Made by a program: the position numbers and the translations under genes. A stretch of 64,000 bases of DNA from Voacanga thouarsii. Lineage: Eukaryota; Streptophyta; Magnoliopsida; Gentianales; Apocynaceae. Each line of letters starts with the position of its first letter. The stretch's first letter is position 1. Below the pieces are notes generated by a model. It was not told the DNA's origin and searched no databases. It saw only the letters and a list, made by a program, of their open reading frames with translations. Shown one piece after another: positions 63,101 to 64,000 of this stretch. The stretch is from contig JANUWF010001190.1 of NCBI GenBank assembly GCA_026120185.1, positions 1,116,001-1,180,000 on the forward strand, written 5' to 3'.

Positions 63101-64000
63101 ATAGAATTAGGTGAATCAATTTTGTGAGAAAATGAACATTAACATCAACCAGGAAAATCAAGAATGTGAAAGCATATAAATAAATTGGAACCTATATATG
63201 CTGGTACCTGACGATCTTCATCTGTCTCAATAAGCTTCTGCAGTTCCTTTATGAGAGTGCCAGTAGCCTCAGGATCATAGAAAGCCTTACCTGGAGCATC
63301 CAAAGCAGAGACACCCTGCTCCGGAAAGCATATACATATTTTTGATGATGACTTATTCAACTTCTCTGCTATAAATGCAGCAAATTTCTTATTCTCATCC
63401 ACTGTAGTTCGCATCAGTGAAACCTGTAACAATAGGTCAGATTGTTAATCCATGTGAGAGATGTACCAAACCATGAATTATCAGAACAGTGGCGTTTTAA
63501 CTTCAGCTTTATGCCAACCATACACCAAGATTTGTCATAGACAGTCATCAAATAATTGAGAGGACTCCATAGCAATAAAAAACTGGAACAGCACACTGCA
63601 CGGCATCAAAGTGTTAATAGAGGATAAAGTAACATTTCTTGATTGAATGGATGCCTTCTTTTAGGATAAAGCACATAATTCAGACATCAAGCCCCTCATT
63701 TCTCCCATGGATGTTCTAACAACAGTTTCTCAGATAAGTATATTACAGCACAGAAGTTGTTCTCCTTGAGATGGCATTATGCAAAGCAAGAAATATCTAT
63801 TTACCTGTTCATTGTGTACATGGATCTTCCGATGCTGAAAATGAGAAGGAATGGTTTCTCTGGCCCCAAAATTAACCATATCCAATGCTCCCACACTCAG
63901 AACCAAAGGGATCTTCTTTTCTAATATTGCATTGAAACGGGAACCATCACATGCCATTACACCTCCAACTACATAATCCGCAACTTCAGTTGTTGTGATG
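60196..64000 (-). CDS. Tm-1-like protein (UPF0261 plus TIM-barrel), 3' seven exons
   Basis: Join on the minus strand, 5' end outside the window: from beyond 64000 to 63805, 63423-63208, 63078-62868, 62139-61892, 61449-61271, 61163-60910, 60347-60196. All seen introns are GT-AG and the phases agree. The N-terminal part seen has [31 protein letters not shown] and [17 protein letters not shown], the end of the UPF0261 (Tm-1-like ATP-binding) domain. The C-terminal TIM-barrel has [61 protein letters not shown] and [15 protein letters not shown]. The tomato homologue Tm-1 inhibits tobamovirus RNA replication. The normal cellular role of the family is not known. The protein ends KCISIK. Confidence 0.9.

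Overview
The window is nuclear DNA of a flowering plant, most likely a eudicot. The evidence is GT-AG introns, very AT-rich spacers full of plant-type MITEs, an LTR copia family, L1-type LINEs that carry an RNase H domain, a tRNA-derived SINE, a nuclear copy of chloroplast psbB, and plant genes (BCS1-like AAA-ATPases, RKD, a CYP722-like P450, a Tm-1-like gene). I could not identify the species.

Layout. 1-583 (-) is the 5' part of a BCS1-like AAA-ATPase cut by the window edge. 584-7513 is gene-free with several MITEs. 7514-10695 (-) is the proteasome beta-6 gene PBF1, which I could assemble as seven exons totalling exactly 223 codons plus stop. 12100-17541 (-) is a decayed Ty1/copia element whose protease/integrase section is replaced by an intron-containing RKD (RWP-RK) pseudogene in the opposite orientation. 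17845-18128 (-) is a defensin-like cysteine-rich exon, and 18366-18668 (+) is a small two-helix membrane-protein ORF that runs into a MITE.

From 19687 to 53641 there is a tandem array of three closely related BCS1-like AAA-ATPase genes, all on the minus strand: copy A 19687-22087, copy B 41173-43178, copy C 51651-53641. Parts of the spacers between them (about 31040-34929 and 45046-51575) are paralogous, so many later insertions can be recognised by comparing filled and empty sites. Spacer 1 holds a second, nearly complete copia element (23086-28519, +), the psbB insertion (about 28700-29245) and a 6.2 kb LINE (34930-41097, -). Spacer 2 holds a hAT-like element with a solo copia LTR nested in it (45815-46752), a SINE (about 48001-48210), an expanded (ATT)n array and a Stowaway-type MITE (49844-50282).

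The right part has a 5'-truncated LINE with a 17-bp target duplication (54527-55448), a nine-exon CYP722-like cytochrome P450 (56237-59656, +, 482 aa) and, convergent to it, the 3' seven exons of a Tm-1-like gene (60196 to beyond 64000, -).

The genes do not form one pathway. The theme of the window is local gene amplification (AAA-ATPases) with repeated transposon invasion, and one case of host-gene sequence (RKD) lying inside a retrotransposon.
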